From contig NZ_QCYJ01000084.1 of assembly GCF_003123685.1 (NCBI RefSeq), forward strand, positions 62,001-126,000: DNA of 64,000 bases, given 5' to 3'. Below the pieces are notes generated by a model, which saw nothing but the letters and a program-made list of their open reading frames with translations, made no database searches and was not told where the DNA came from. This document shows positions 19,139-27,191 of this stretch, in pieces. A program made the translations under genes and the position numbers. Source of the DNA: Nocardia aurea (GTDB lineage Bacteria > Actinomycetota > Actinomycetes > Mycobacteriales > Mycobacteriaceae). Positions within the stretch are counted from its first letter, which is position 1, and every line of letters begins with the position of its first letter.

Positions 19139-20521
19139 TCACGGCTCCCGCGACGTCGACTCGTCCGGGAGCGAAGCCTTCCGACCGTTCGATTCGGTCG
19201 CCGCCATGACTCGCACGGGCAGCCGGGCCGCGACACGGAAGCCGCCGCTGGGTCGCGGGCCCGCCGTGAGTTGACCGCCGAGCGCGTGCGCCCGCTCGCG
19301 CATGCCGATGATGCCGTTGCGGCCGCCGGTGGTCGACTTCGCCTGCGGCGCGGTGGGTCTGGTGTTGTCGATCGTCAGGTCCACCGATTCGGCTGTGTAG
19401 CGCACAGTGACCGTCGCTCCCGCGCCGGGTGCGTGCGTTGCCACGTTGGTGAGCGATTCCTGGATGATGCGGGCCGCGGCCACATCGAGCACGCTCGGCA
19501 ATTTCGTCGGGGAGCCGATGACCCGGGTGTCGACGTGCACACCGGCCGCGCGGGTGCGCTGCAACAGGCCGTCGAGATCATCGATACTCGGTGTCGGGGT
19601 GCGTGGCGCAGGCGCGGGTTGCGGTTCGGTCACGACACGCTGCGTGCCGTTGCGGACCCCCTCGTCGCCGTCGCGCCGGACGCCGAACAGGTTGCGATAC
19701 AGGGTCGTCCGGCCGTGCGATTCGGTCCGATCCGGTTCGGGCTCCTCCACGGCGGCCGCGGAGACCGAACCGGCGCGAATCGTCTGTAGCAGGACGTGTA
19801 CCTCCGCGAGCGCCTCCTTGCTCGCCGTCTTGATCGCGGCCAGCGCGGTGGCGGCCTGCTGCGGTTTCCTGTCGAACAGTTCCAGCGCCACCGAGGACTG
19901 CACGTTGATGAGCGAAAGGCTGTGCGCCAGAACGTCGTGCAATTCGCGGGCGATGGCGAGACGCTCCTCGGTCGCCCGCCGCTCCATTTGCGCCTCCTCG
20001 TCGCGGCGCGCGGCTTCGACGCGCTGTTCGCGGGCCTCCAGCACCGCTCGACGTTGACGGATCCCCTCGGCCACCGCCACCAGGACGCCGAGCCAGGCCA
20101 TGATGCCGAACTGCTGCCATGCGTCGGTCGGGCGACCGATCAGATGCGGTACCGGCCACACCATCAGCAGGTAGCCCGCGGGCACCAACGGGTAAGTCCA
20201 CCATCGTGATCCGATGATCGCCGCGGTGAGGAAGGAGATGACGAGCGAAATGAAGATCGGGCCGTATCCGTAGTCGAGCGCGAGGTAGATCCCGGCCGCC
20301 GCGAGCGCGATCAGCAGCACCGCGAGCGGCTGACGCCTGCGGAATATCAGCGCGATCGGTCCGGCCAGCAGCAGGATGTAGCCGAACAGATCCAGCGACT
20401 GCGCGTCGTCCTGGCCCAGATTCGCCGCGCGTCCCCCCACTACCTGCACGACCGCGACGGCGAAGGCGAGTCCACAGTCCCACAGGACCGAGCCACGATT
20501 GGGTATGCCTGGCGCTCTCAC
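19139..20521 (-). CDS. Two-component sensor histidine kinase (HisKA_3 type)
   Basis: The 460-residue kinase has four or five membrane segments in residues 1-150 and little extracytoplasmic sequence. A short coiled coil follows, then the phosphoacceptor box AIARELHDVLAHSLSL (His195) and a C-terminal ATPase domain ending GGRNGIIGMRERAHALGGQL and GGFRVAARLPV. A Pro/Glu-rich insert at about 275-310 interrupts the dimerisation and ATPase region. GTG 20521 lies 7 bases after a TAGTCT box, so it is probably leaderless. It is co-transcribed with the response regulator downstream. Confidence 0.92.
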   Translation of the reverse strand: MRAPGIPNRGSVLWDCGLAFAVAVVQVVGGRAANLGQDDAQSLDLFGYILLLAGPIALIFRRRQPLAVLLIALAAAGIYLALDYGYGPIFISLVISFLTAAIIGSRWWTYPLVPAGYLLMVWPVPHLIGRPTDAWQQFGIMAWLGVLVAVAEGIRQRRAVLEAREQRVEAARRDEEAQMERRATEERLAIARELHDVLAHSLSLINVQSSVALELFDRKPQQAATALAAIKTASKEALAEVHVLLQTIRAGSVSAAAVEEPEPDRTESHGRTTLYRNLFGVRRDGDEGVRNGTQRVVTEPQPAPAPRTPTPSIDDLDGLLQRTRAAGVHVDTRVIGSPTKLPSVLDVAAARIIQESLTNVATHAPGAGATVTVRYTAESVDLTIDNTRPTAPQAKSTTGGRNGIIGMRERAHALGGQLTAGPRPSGGFRVAARLPVRVMAATESNGRKASLPDESTSREP

Positions 20522-20829
20522 CCCTGTGAGACTAGTCCGCCCGGTCGTATATTCCGCCGGTCGCGGGTACACGAAGTACACCGCCCGGATAAGCCGCGCC
20601 GCGTACCGGGACGACCGCCGCGTGACGTACCAGCCGGTGCCACCCGCCGTGGATTCGCTCGAGCATGGCGGATATCGGCCGTCACTGTCGCGGGTCGACC
20701 ACGCGGTAGCGGGAGCGCTTCGCGGCTGCGGGAACTCGTGCGCGCGCGACCGAGCGCCGATCGGTGCGGGTTACCCGTTCCGAGTAGCGAATTCCAGGTT
20801 CGGCGGGGTCGTCCGGGTATTGTCCAGTC
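20522..20829. promoter_or_regulatory. Divergent promoter region, histidine kinase / SRPBCC gene
   Basis: 308 bases between divergent starts. On the - strand TAGTCT (20529-20534) ends 7 bases before the kinase GTG. On the + strand TATTGT (20818-20823) ends 6 bases before ATG 20830. Both look like -10 boxes of leaderless transcripts. I see nothing else of note. Confidence 0.5.
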
Positions 20830-21285
20830 ATGTCCGACCAGCCGATTCGCTTTCCGGATCTCTCCGCTCGTCCGCACGAGCTCAAAGTCGAGCGCGTCAT
20901 GTCAGCACCACCGGCGTTGCTATACGCGGCACTCACCCAGGGTTTCGATATCTGGTTTGCCGCACCCGGTTCGGTGTTGATGAAGCCCGCGGTGAACGAG
21001 CCGTTCTTCTTCGAGACCGAGCACGCGGGCAACCGCTATCCGCATTACGGCCGATTCCTTCGCCTGGAACCGGAACGCCTGGTCGAACTGACCTGGGTCA
21101 CCGGCGCCGACGGGACCGAGGGCGCGGAAACCGTCGTCACCTTCCAATTCGTCCATCAGCCGCGCGGTATCCGACTTCGCTTGCGGCACGCGGGTTTTCC
21201 GAACGAGGCGGCGCGTGACCGGCATCTGGTGGCCTGGCCGCTCGTACTCGAGCAACTCGATCGCCGTACCGGCACCGTGGACTGA
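20830..21285 (+). CDS. SRPBCC domain protein (AHSA1-like)
   Basis: The 151-residue protein opens with [30 protein letters not shown] and continues with [19 protein letters not shown], the pattern of START/AHSA1-like ligand-binding proteins of unknown substrate. In actinobacteria such genes are often stress-linked or found beside ArsR regulators, but none is here. It is followed by an OsmC gene 62 bases on, which may be co-transcribed. ATG 20830 is supported by a leaderless-type -10. Confidence 0.83.
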   Translation: MSDQPIRFPDLSARPHELKVERVMSAPPALLYAALTQGFDIWFAAPGSVLMKPAVNEPFFFETEHAGNRYPHYGRFLRLEPERLVELTWVTGADGTEGAETVVTFQFVHQPRGIRLRLRHAGFPNEAARDRHLVAWPLVLEQLDRRTGTVD

Positions 21286-21347
21286 ATCCGGCGAGTAGGT
21301 TCGTCTGCGATCGCATCGAATTCTGTGACTTCTGTGAAAGGACCGTG

Positions 21348-21788
21348 ATGCCTACTCGTACCGCGCGCACCGCTTGGACCGGCGGCCTCCAGGACGGCTC
21401 GGGCCAGGTCGAACTGGCCAGCTCGGGTGTCGGCAAATACGACGTGTCGTTCCCGAAGCGTTCCGCCGAGGACGCCGACGGCACCACCAGCCCCGAGGAG
21501 TTGATCGCCGCCGCGCACTCCTCCTGCTACGCGATGGCGCTCTCGGCGCAGATCGGCAACGCGGGCGGTACGCCGGAGAGCCTGGATGTCAGCGCCGACG
21601 TCACCCTCGGTCCGGATCCGGCGGGCGGATTCCGGATCACCGGTATCAAGTTGACCGTGCGTGGCCGGGTCTCCGGCCTCGACGCCGACGGTTTCGCGGC
21701 CGCCGCGGCCGCGGCCAAGGCCGGATGCCCGGTGAGCAAGGCGCTCGCAGGCGTCGACGAGATCTCCCTCGACGCCGCGCTGGTCTAG
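21348..21788 (+). CDS. OsmC family peroxiredoxin
   Basis: OsmC proteins reduce organic hydroperoxides using two cysteines. The 146-residue chain has both: SSCYAMALSAQIG (about residue 64) and KAGCPVSKALAGVDEISLDA (about residue 127), with the N-terminal ARTAWTGGLQDGSGQVEL typical of the OsmC branch rather than Ohr. ATG 21348 follows GAAAGGA; GTG 21345 directly before it is possible. It probably protects against peroxide stress. Confidence 0.92.
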   Translation: MPTRTARTAWTGGLQDGSGQVELASSGVGKYDVSFPKRSAEDADGTTSPEELIAAAHSSCYAMALSAQIGNAGGTPESLDVSADVTLGPDPAGGFRITGIKLTVRGRVSGLDADGFAAAAAAAKAGCPVSKALAGVDEISLDAALV

Positions 21789-21797
21789 CGCAGCGCC

Positions 21798-21830
21798 TTC
21801 CCGCGCACCCTCGAGGTCGGTGCGCGGGAA
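21798..21830. terminator. Terminator between convergent osmC and DUF genes
   Basis: A perfect 12-bp stem TTCCCGCGCACC/GGTGCGCGGGAA with a 9-base loop lies 10 bases after the OsmC stop and 25 bases from the stop of the opposing gene. Confidence 0.8.
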
Positions 21831-21854
21831 GTCCGGCGGCGCGAGCAGACGGCG

Positions 21855-22334
21855 TCACCGACGGAAGTAGGCACGCGCGGCAGGTCTGTACATCGCGACG
21901 ACGGCGATCGGCACGGCGAGGATGTGGACGATTCGCAGGGTCGCCACCAGCAGGTCGTCGAGGGTCGCGCCGGTGAGGATCGCGCCGAGGTCATCGGCAT
22001 CGAGCGCGGCGGTCAGCGGTTCGATCAGCAGCGAGGCCAGGCCGACGACGCCGATGCCGAATGTCAGCAGCAGCCGGGCCCGTCGATCGCCGTGCGTCAT
22101 CCGGATCGCCACGAACAGGACGGCCGCATAGAGGACGCAGCGCGTGGTCAGCCCGATCGCGAGGTCCGCGGGCTCGACGTCGGAATCGTCCAGTGCGATC
22201 GCGACCCGCGCGATCGTCTCGGCGATCCCGGCCAGCAGCGCCACGACCAAGGCCTGATACGCGATCGCGATCGGGCGCGGCACGTGATCGGCCCTACGCA
22301 GCGACGCGGGAACGGAAAAGGCAGTGTCGGTCAT
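21855..22334 (-). CDS. Hypothetical four-helix membrane protein
   Basis: I do not recognise this 159-residue protein. It has four hydrophobic segments (AYQALVVALLAGIAETIA, CVLYAAVLFVAIRM, LLLTFGIGVVGLASLLI, LRIVHILAVPIAVVAMY) and a short basic C-terminus. ATG 22334 lies inside the hairpin at 22318-22351. A GTG at 22283, 7 bases after a TAGGGC box, would be a leaderless start that avoids the hairpin and removes 17 residues. It lies after cbtA on the same strand but is probably a separate unit. Confidence 0.65.
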   Translation of the reverse strand: MTDTAFSVPASLRRADHVPRPIAIAYQALVVALLAGIAETIARVAIALDDSDVEPADLAIGLTTRCVLYAAVLFVAIRMTHGDRRARLLLTFGIGVVGLASLLIEPLTAALDADDLGAILTGATLDDLLVATLRIVHILAVPIAVVAMYRPAARAYFRR

Positions 22335-22351
22335 GAGACCGACACTGCCTT
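22318..22351 (-). terminator. Perfect 15-bp hairpin terminator after cbtA
   Basis: AAGGCAGTGTCGGTC (22318-22332) and its exact complement (22337-22351) flank a 4-base loop. On the - strand the stem is followed by TTTTCC. It lies 19 bases after the cbtA stop and is a convincing intrinsic terminator. It also contains the ATG at 22334 of the next gene. Confidence 0.85.
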
Positions 22352-22370
22352 CGTCCATGCGACGCGCGGA

Positions 22371-23186
22371 TCACACCGCGGTAGCGACTTCTTCCCGTAC
22401 CGGGGTAGTGGACCGGGTGGTGAATTCGGTCAGGAACGCGAAACCGAGGCCGAGCGCGGCCCACAGCGTCGCGGTCTGCGCCAGTGACGCCACCCGGAAC
22501 TGCCACAGCAGGCTGGCCGGGAAATCCGCCTTCACCTCGTCGACGCCGGGCAACAGGACGTAGCCGAGCGTGACGACGACGACGAAGGCCGCGACCCCGC
22601 CGATCAGCCGGAGCGTGTCGAGTTTTCCGTGCAGCGATTTGTACACGTAGACCCCCGCGCCCACGGCGACGAGCCCCAACAGGACCGACGCCACCCACAG
22701 CAGTGTGCGGTCGTTGATGGTCTCCGGGTCGCCCACCGCCGGCGGGTTCGCCGGATATTTGAAGAACGGCACCGCCGCGATGGCGAGCCATCCGCCGATG
22801 CCGAGTCCGAGTGCCAGCCTCGGACCAGAAAGCGTGGTGAAACGTCGCGCGTGATGCGCCGCCGCCGCGAAGATCGCGCCGAAGGCCATACCGCCGAGTC
22901 CGAGCGCGAGGAACTGCCCGGCCTTCTGGCCGTCCCGGCTCACCAGGGGTTCCTCTTCGTCACCGTGGGTGTGACCCGCGGGTTCGGCCGCCTCCTGATG
23001 CGCCGGTTCCGAGGCCGACGCGGCCTCTTCGATGGCGATGGCGGCGTCGATCTTGGGTTCACCGACGAAGTAGCCGACTGTCGCGGCCAGCAGGCCGGCG
23101 ATCAAGCCGGCCAGCAGGCCACGTAACAGCAGGGTCTTCAAAGAGCCGCCCAACGGGACGGCGGTCGTCGGTGGTGTCAGTGGCAC
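22371..23186 (-). CDS. cbtA: Cobalt transporter subunit CbtA
   Basis: CbtA is a membrane protein thought to bring cobalt into the cell for cobalamin synthesis, together with CbtB. The 271-residue chain has about six hydrophobic segments, an acidic His-containing loop after the first (PAHQEAAEPAGHTHGDEEEP, a likely metal-binding site), and FFKYPANPPAVGDPETI, a family signature. GTG 23186 overlaps the cbtB stop region by 10 bases. The pair lies behind a cobalamin riboswitch, so supply of cobalt would fall when B12 is plentiful. Confidence 0.93.
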   Translation of the reverse strand: MPLTPPTTAVPLGGSLKTLLLRGLLAGLIAGLLAATVGYFVGEPKIDAAIAIEEAASASEPAHQEAAEPAGHTHGDEEEPLVSRDGQKAGQFLALGLGGMAFGAIFAAAAHHARRFTTLSGPRLALGLGIGGWLAIAAVPFFKYPANPPAVGDPETINDRTLLWVASVLLGLVAVGAGVYVYKSLHGKLDTLRLIGGVAAFVVVVTLGYVLLPGVDEVKADFPASLLWQFRVASLAQTATLWAALGLGFAFLTEFTTRSTTPVREEVATAV

Positions 23187-23371
23187 GGAACACCCAGCAG
23201 GTGGCGGCCATCGTGCATCAACTCGTGCATGAACATCCCACTGCGTGAGATGGCGCCCTGGTCGAAACCGACCAGGTACAGCGTGAGCAGTGCGAGAAGT
23301 ACGACACCTACTGTGATGAGAACGGTCGCCAGTGATTCGGCGGTCCGGCTCGGGGAATGCACGATGGCCAT
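23177..23371 (-). CDS. cbtB: Cobalt transporter subunit CbtB
   Basis: CbtB is the small partner of CbtA. The 64-residue protein has one transmembrane helix (VLITVGVVLLALLTLYLVG) and the family's His-rich C-terminus HELMHDGRHLLGVPCH, the presumed metal-binding tail. ATG 23371 has a perfect AGGAGG 7 bases upstream; longer in-frame readings run into the riboswitch. It overlaps cbtA by 10 bases. Confidence 0.93.
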   Translation of the reverse strand: MAIVHSPSRTAESLATVLITVGVVLLALLTLYLVGFDQGAISRSGMFMHELMHDGRHLLGVPCH

Positions 23372-23409
23372 TCGAGTCCTCCTAGGGATGCGCGTCCCGT
23401 CGAGTTGAT

Positions 23410-23511
23410 GCGACGGTGCCGGCGTCTGGCTTTCCGGCACCGGGACCCGGTGCATGGAACACAGTGGCGCGACCGCTCCGGATTTCCACCGGATTACCTG
23501 GTCACCATCGC
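23410..23511 (-). promoter_or_regulatory. Cobalamin (adenosylcobalamin) riboswitch upstream of cbtB
   Basis: Reading the - strand, the segment shows the conserved core of the cobalamin riboswitch: CCGGTGGAAATCCGG, GCGGTCGC, GCCACTGTG, and the AAAGCCAGACGCC B12-box. The ends GCGATGGTG and CACCGTCGC can pair as P1 with one G-U. It ends 38 bases before the cbtB start, which has a strong AGGAGG, so translational control is likely. Confidence 0.92.
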
Positions 23512-23637
23512 TCTATCACTCGAACTGTGACACCTGGCCGTACTCCGCGTCAATACGGGCCGTGGCGCTCGCCGCGCGCACGGCGCGTCCACCGGCATGT
23601 CCGATACCCGCGACTGCCGGTAGATCGCCCGATTCGC

Positions 23638-23955
23638 TCAGGAACCGGAGGTGGCAGGCACGTCGATGACGACCTCGAATTCGAGCAGCGAAGCACCCGT
23701 CGACACCGGCTTCTGCCCACCCGCGCCCGCGTGCGCCGTGCGCGCGGGCCCGTCCCGCCACGCGGCGAACGACTCCTCGGTATCCCACTGGGTGACGACG
23801 AAGTACCGATCGTCCCCCGCCACGGGCCGCAGCAATTGGAAGCCGAGGAACCCCGGCGACCCCTCCACCGCGTGCGCCCGATGGGCGAACCGCTTCTCCA
23901 ACTCGGGGCCCGCGCCCTCGGGAACCTCGATCGCGTTGATCTTCACAACAGCCAT
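23638..23955 (-). CDS. mhuD: Heme-degrading monooxygenase MhuD
   Basis: MhuD opens heme to release iron without producing carbon monoxide (mycobilin products in mycobacteria). The 105-residue ABM-fold protein is close to Rv3592 throughout: VKINAIEVPEGAGPELEKRF and SPGFLGFQLLRPV. The functional residues align: Asn7, Trp66 and heme-ligating His75. ATG 23955 lies 7 bases after a TATTCT box, suggesting a leaderless transcript. It is divergent from a hydrolase gene, as in the mycobacterial Rv3592-Rv3591c neighbourhood. Confidence 0.93.
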   Translation of the reverse strand: MAVVKINAIEVPEGAGPELEKRFAHRAHAVEGSPGFLGFQLLRPVAGDDRYFVVTQWDTEESFAAWRDGPARTAHAGAGGQKPVSTGASLLEFEVVIDVPATSGS

Positions 23956-24016
23956 GCCCCCGAGAATACGGAGATACCCGTCGCGAGTCCCGGCAGCGTC
24001 GCGGCAAGATGACACG

Positions 24017-24763
24017 GTGCTGTATGACGAAGGCGGTTCCGGGACGCCCATCCTGCTGTTGCACGGTTTGATGGGCAGTGCGCGGACCTGGTCCGACCAC
24101 CTCGGGTGGTTGCGTCCGTTCGGCCACCTCTACACCTTCGACGCCGCCGGTCACGGCCGTCCGGCCCCCGCGGAGTTGTCCACAGAGGCGTTCATCGCCG
24201 ATCTGGCCGCCGCCACCGAGGTGATCACCGAGCCGATGGTGGTGATCGGCCATTCCATGGGCGGCCTGCACGGTTGGGTTTTCGCCGCGGAATTCCCCGA
24301 CCGGGTGCGCGCGCTGGTGGTGGAGGACATCGCCCCCGATTTCACCGGCCGCACGGCCGACGACTGGGCCGCGATGGTCGAGTCCTGGCCGCAGCCATTC
24401 CCCGACGCGGACGCGGTGATCGATTTCTTCGGCCCGGTCGCCGGTCGCTATTTCCTGAATTCGTTCGATCACGGCCCCGACGGTTATCGGCTGCACGGCG
24501 CCGTCGCCACGTTCCGCGATATCTCCCAGGAGTGGGGGAGTCGGGATTTCTGGGCGCAGTGGCGTGCCGTGCGGGTGCCGACCCTGTTGATCGAGGGGGA
24601 GCACACCATCACCCCGCCGGGCCAGATGCGGCAGATGGCCGAGGTCGGGCCGGACACCGACTACGTATTGGTCCAGGACGCGGGACATCTCGTACACGAC
24701 GATCAGCCGCAGCGTTATCGCACCGAGGTGGAGCGGTTCCTGAGCCGCGTTCTCGGCGACTAG
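24017..24763 (+). CDS. Alpha/beta hydrolase (Rv3591c-like)
   Basis: This 248-residue alpha/beta hydrolase has LLLHGLMGSARTW (oxyanion region), the nucleophile elbow VIGHSMGGLHG and the catalytic histidine in DAGHLVHDDQP. The acid is probably in LLIEGEHT. Substrate is unknown. GTG 24017 sits 6 bases after CAAGAT; I prefer it because the mhuD promoter occupies the sequence upstream. Its TAG overlaps the stop of mutY on the other strand in the palindrome CTAG. Confidence 0.85.
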   Translation: MLYDEGGSGTPILLLHGLMGSARTWSDHLGWLRPFGHLYTFDAAGHGRPAPAELSTEAFIADLAAATEVITEPMVVIGHSMGGLHGWVFAAEFPDRVRALVVEDIAPDFTGRTADDWAAMVESWPQPFPDADAVIDFFGPVAGRYFLNSFDHGPDGYRLHGAVATFRDISQEWGSRDFWAQWRAVRVPTLLIEGEHTITPPGQMRQMAEVGPDTDYVLVQDAGHLVHDDQPQRYRTEVERFLSRVLGD

Positions 24764-25692
24764 CCGGGCGACCCGCCCTCGCCCGCCAGCGCGAACAGCC
24801 CGTCCTCGGTCTGTTCGATCAGCCCGTCCCTCAGCAGCGAATCGAGCGCGCGGTCCCGCTGACCCGGATCTCTGGTCCACGCGAGATCCAGCCGGACCCG
24901 CTCGACGGGTCCGGAGGAGTCGCGCAGCACGTCGAGTAGCCGCCCCCTGGCCTGGCGGTCGGTGCCCTCGTATTTCTGAGTGCGTCGCACGGTCTCCGAC
25001 GCCGGTCGTCCCGCGGTGATCCACGCGCAACTCGGCAGCGGGCAGCGGGCGCAGTCGGGATTGCGCGCGGTGCACACGGTCGCGCCGAGTTCCATCAGGG
25101 CGGCGGAGAAGGTGGCCGCGCGGTGCACGGATTCGGGTAGCAGGGCCTCGGTTTCGGGGAGGTCGCGCGAGGAGGGATTGCCCGCGTCCGCGAGTCCGTG
25201 CACCGCGCGCGCCACCACGCGGCGAACATTCGTGTCGACCACGGGAACCCGCTGACCGTAGGCGAAACAGGCGACCGCGCGTGCCGTGTACGCCCCGATG
25301 CCGGGCAGGCCGAGCAGCACGTCGACATCGGAGGGCACCTCGTCACCGTGGTCGGTGGCGAGGACGCGCGCGCATTCGTGCAACCGCAGCGCGCGACGCG
25401 GATAGCCGAGTTTTCCCCAGGCCCGCAGCACCTCGGCCTGCGAGGAGGCCGCCATCGCCGATGGCACCGGCCAGCGCGCGACCCACTCCCGCCAGATCGG
25501 TTCGACGCGGACGACGGGGGTCTGCTGGAGCATGATCTCGCTCATCAGGATCTGCCACGCGGTCACTCCGGCATGCCGCCAGGGGAGGTCACGGGCGGTC
25601 GCGGCGTACCACCGCAGCAACACCTCGGCATCGACCGCGTCGGGGCTGATCGCGCGCCGCGCGGAGACGACGCGCCTTGTGGTGGCGGTCAT
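24760..25692 (-). CDS. mutY: A/G-specific adenine DNA glycosylase
   Basis: MutY removes adenine mispaired with 8-oxoguanine. The 310-residue protein has the helix-hairpin-helix LLGLPGIGAYTARAVACFAYG, the catalytic-helix segment ILMSEIMLQQTPV, VDTNVRRVVARA with the conserved aspartate, and an iron-sulfur cluster loop with four cysteines (CTARNPDCARCPLPSC, last gap one residue shorter than in E. coli). It lacks a full C-terminal 8-oxoG recognition domain, having only about 60 residues after the cluster. ATG 25692 is chosen; GTG 25701 preceded by AGGA is also plausible. Confidence 0.92.
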   Translation of the reverse strand: MTATTRRVVSARRAISPDAVDAEVLLRWYAATARDLPWRHAGVTAWQILMSEIMLQQTPVVRVEPIWREWVARWPVPSAMAASSQAEVLRAWGKLGYPRRALRLHECARVLATDHGDEVPSDVDVLLGLPGIGAYTARAVACFAYGQRVPVVDTNVRRVVARAVHGLADAGNPSSRDLPETEALLPESVHRAATFSAALMELGATVCTARNPDCARCPLPSCAWITAGRPASETVRRTQKYEGTDRQARGRLLDVLRDSSGPVERVRLDLAWTRDPGQRDRALDSLLRDGLIEQTEDGLFALAGEGGSPG

Positions 25693-25791
25693 ATTCCTCA
25701 CCGTTCCTGTCGTAGCACGGCAAGTCGATATTTGCCGACCCGTAACGCGCCTGACTCGCTGGTAGCGGTACGCCTGTGCACAATGGACGGT

Positions 25792-26415
25792 ATGCCTGAT
25801 TCCAATCCGATCAGCGCCTGGAAATCCCTTCGCGAGGGCAACGAGCGCTTTGTCAATGGCACGCTGCTGCATCCTAGCCAAGGAGCCGCCGACCGAGCCA
25901 AGTTGGTGAGCGGACAGCATCCGTCCGCGATCCTGTTCGGCTGCGGTGATTCCCGGGTCGCCGCCGAACTGATCTTCGACCAGGGCCTCGGCGATATGTT
26001 CGTGGTCCGCACCGCGGGTCACGTGGTCGACAGTTCGGTGCTCGGTTCGATCGAGTACGGCGTGCAGGTGCTCGACGTCCCGCTCATCGTCGTGCTCGGA
26101 CACGACAGCTGCGGTGCGGTCAAAGCCACCATCGACGCGCTCGACGGCGGCGAGGTGCCGGGCGGATTCATCCGCAGCGTGGTCGAGAAGGTCGCCCCGT
26201 CCATTCTGATCGGCCGCCGCGAGGGTCTGGAGACCGTCGACGAGATGGAGGCCAGGCATGTGGTGGAGACCAGCAGGCTGCTGATGCAGCGTTCGATGAT
26301 CATCTCCCAGCGGGTGGCGACCGGTGCGTGCGCTATCGCGTGTGTCACCTACAAGCTGGTCGACGGCAGGGTTCAACTACATCGTGTCGTCGGCAACATC
26401 GGCGAGGTGGTCTGA
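25792..26415 (+). CDS. canB: Beta-carbonic anhydrase (CanB-like)
   Basis: This 207-residue enzyme interconverts CO2 and bicarbonate. Zn ligands and the catalytic dyad are visible: Cys51 and Asp53 in FGCGDSRVAAE, His104 and Cys107 in LGHDSCGAV. It aligns with M. tuberculosis Rv3588c along its length, including DQGLGDMFVVRTAGHV. I start at ATG 25792 (MPDSNP) to match that protein; ATG 25783 would add three residues. It is divergent from mutY, as in mycobacteria. Confidence 0.94.
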   Translation: MPDSNPISAWKSLREGNERFVNGTLLHPSQGAADRAKLVSGQHPSAILFGCGDSRVAAELIFDQGLGDMFVVRTAGHVVDSSVLGSIEYGVQVLDVPLIVVLGHDSCGAVKATIDALDGGEVPGGFIRSVVEKVAPSILIGRREGLETVDEMEARHVVETSRLLMQRSMIISQRVATGACAIACVTYKLVDGRVQLHRVVGNIGEVV

Positions 26416-26528
26416 GCCGCCGTTCGCCCAGCGTGCGGTGGTGAAATCGATCGGCGCGTCGGCGTAGGACGACTCGACACGCCGAGGTCCTGAGTCGCGT
26501 TGTCCTCCCGTGCCTTTAACGTTGAGGC

Positions 26529-27185
26529 GTGCTGGAACCGACTGGACCGCTGCCACCGGAGATCTACTGGCGTCGTCGTGTCTTCGCCATCGGCGCTCTG
26601 GTCGTGGCGTTCGCCTTGGTGATCTGGTTGGTGGTGATGGTCGCGCGCGGCGGCAACTCGCCCGGTGATCCGAATGCCACCGGCGCCGCGAGCGCCACGT
26701 CGGTCAAGAATTCCTCGTCCACAGCGTCGGGGGGCGGGGAATCGTCGAAGACGACGGGCAGTGCCGCCGCGACCGCCACCGCGGTCGCGGCGGGCCAGTG
26801 CCCCGACCAGTCGCTCGCGGTCAAGGTCACCGTGGAGCAACCGACATACCGGCCGGGTGAGCAGCCGGTCTTCGGCATCGTCATCACGAATATCTCGTCG
26901 GTGGCGTGCGCCCGCGATGTCGGTTCGGGTCTGCAACAGATCTCGGTGTACTCGCTGGACGGCCAGCGCAGGCTGTGGTCGAGTACCGACTGCTATCCCG
27001 ACGGCCAGCCCGATATGCGCACCCTCAATCGCGGTGAGCAGGCTGCCTTCCAGGTCACCTGGTCCGGCTCCACCTCGCAGCCCAATTGCGCGGGCGAGCG
27101 CGTCCCGGTCCCGGCGGGCGCCTATTCGGTTGTCGCGCAGCTCGGTTCGGTGCGCAGCGCGGCCGAGCCGTTCAATATCGCCTGA
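26529..27185 (+). CDS. Membrane-anchored extracytoplasmic protein (Rv3587c-like)
   Basis: The 218-residue protein opens LEPTGPLPPEIYWRRR, as does Rv3587c, followed by one membrane helix (VFAIGALVVAFALVIWLVVMV). A Ser/Thr/Ala-rich linker (about 45-88) precedes an extracytoplasmic beta domain with four cysteines (GQCPD, VACARDV, TDCYPD, PNCAGE), probably two disulfides. Its function is unknown; the exported half looks like an Ig-like or DUF4232-type fold. GTG 26529 lies 6 bases after TAACGT, suggesting a leaderless start. Its stop is 6 bases from the radA stop. Confidence 0.82.
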   Translation: MLEPTGPLPPEIYWRRRVFAIGALVVAFALVIWLVVMVARGGNSPGDPNATGAASATSVKNSSSTASGGGESSKTTGSAAATATAVAAGQCPDQSLAVKVTVEQPTYRPGEQPVFGIVITNISSVACARDVGSGLQQISVYSLDGQRRLWSSTDCYPDGQPDMRTLNRGEQAAFQVTWSGSTSQPNCAGERVPVPAGAYSVVAQLGSVRSAAEPFNIA

Positions 27186-27191
27186 GATCGC

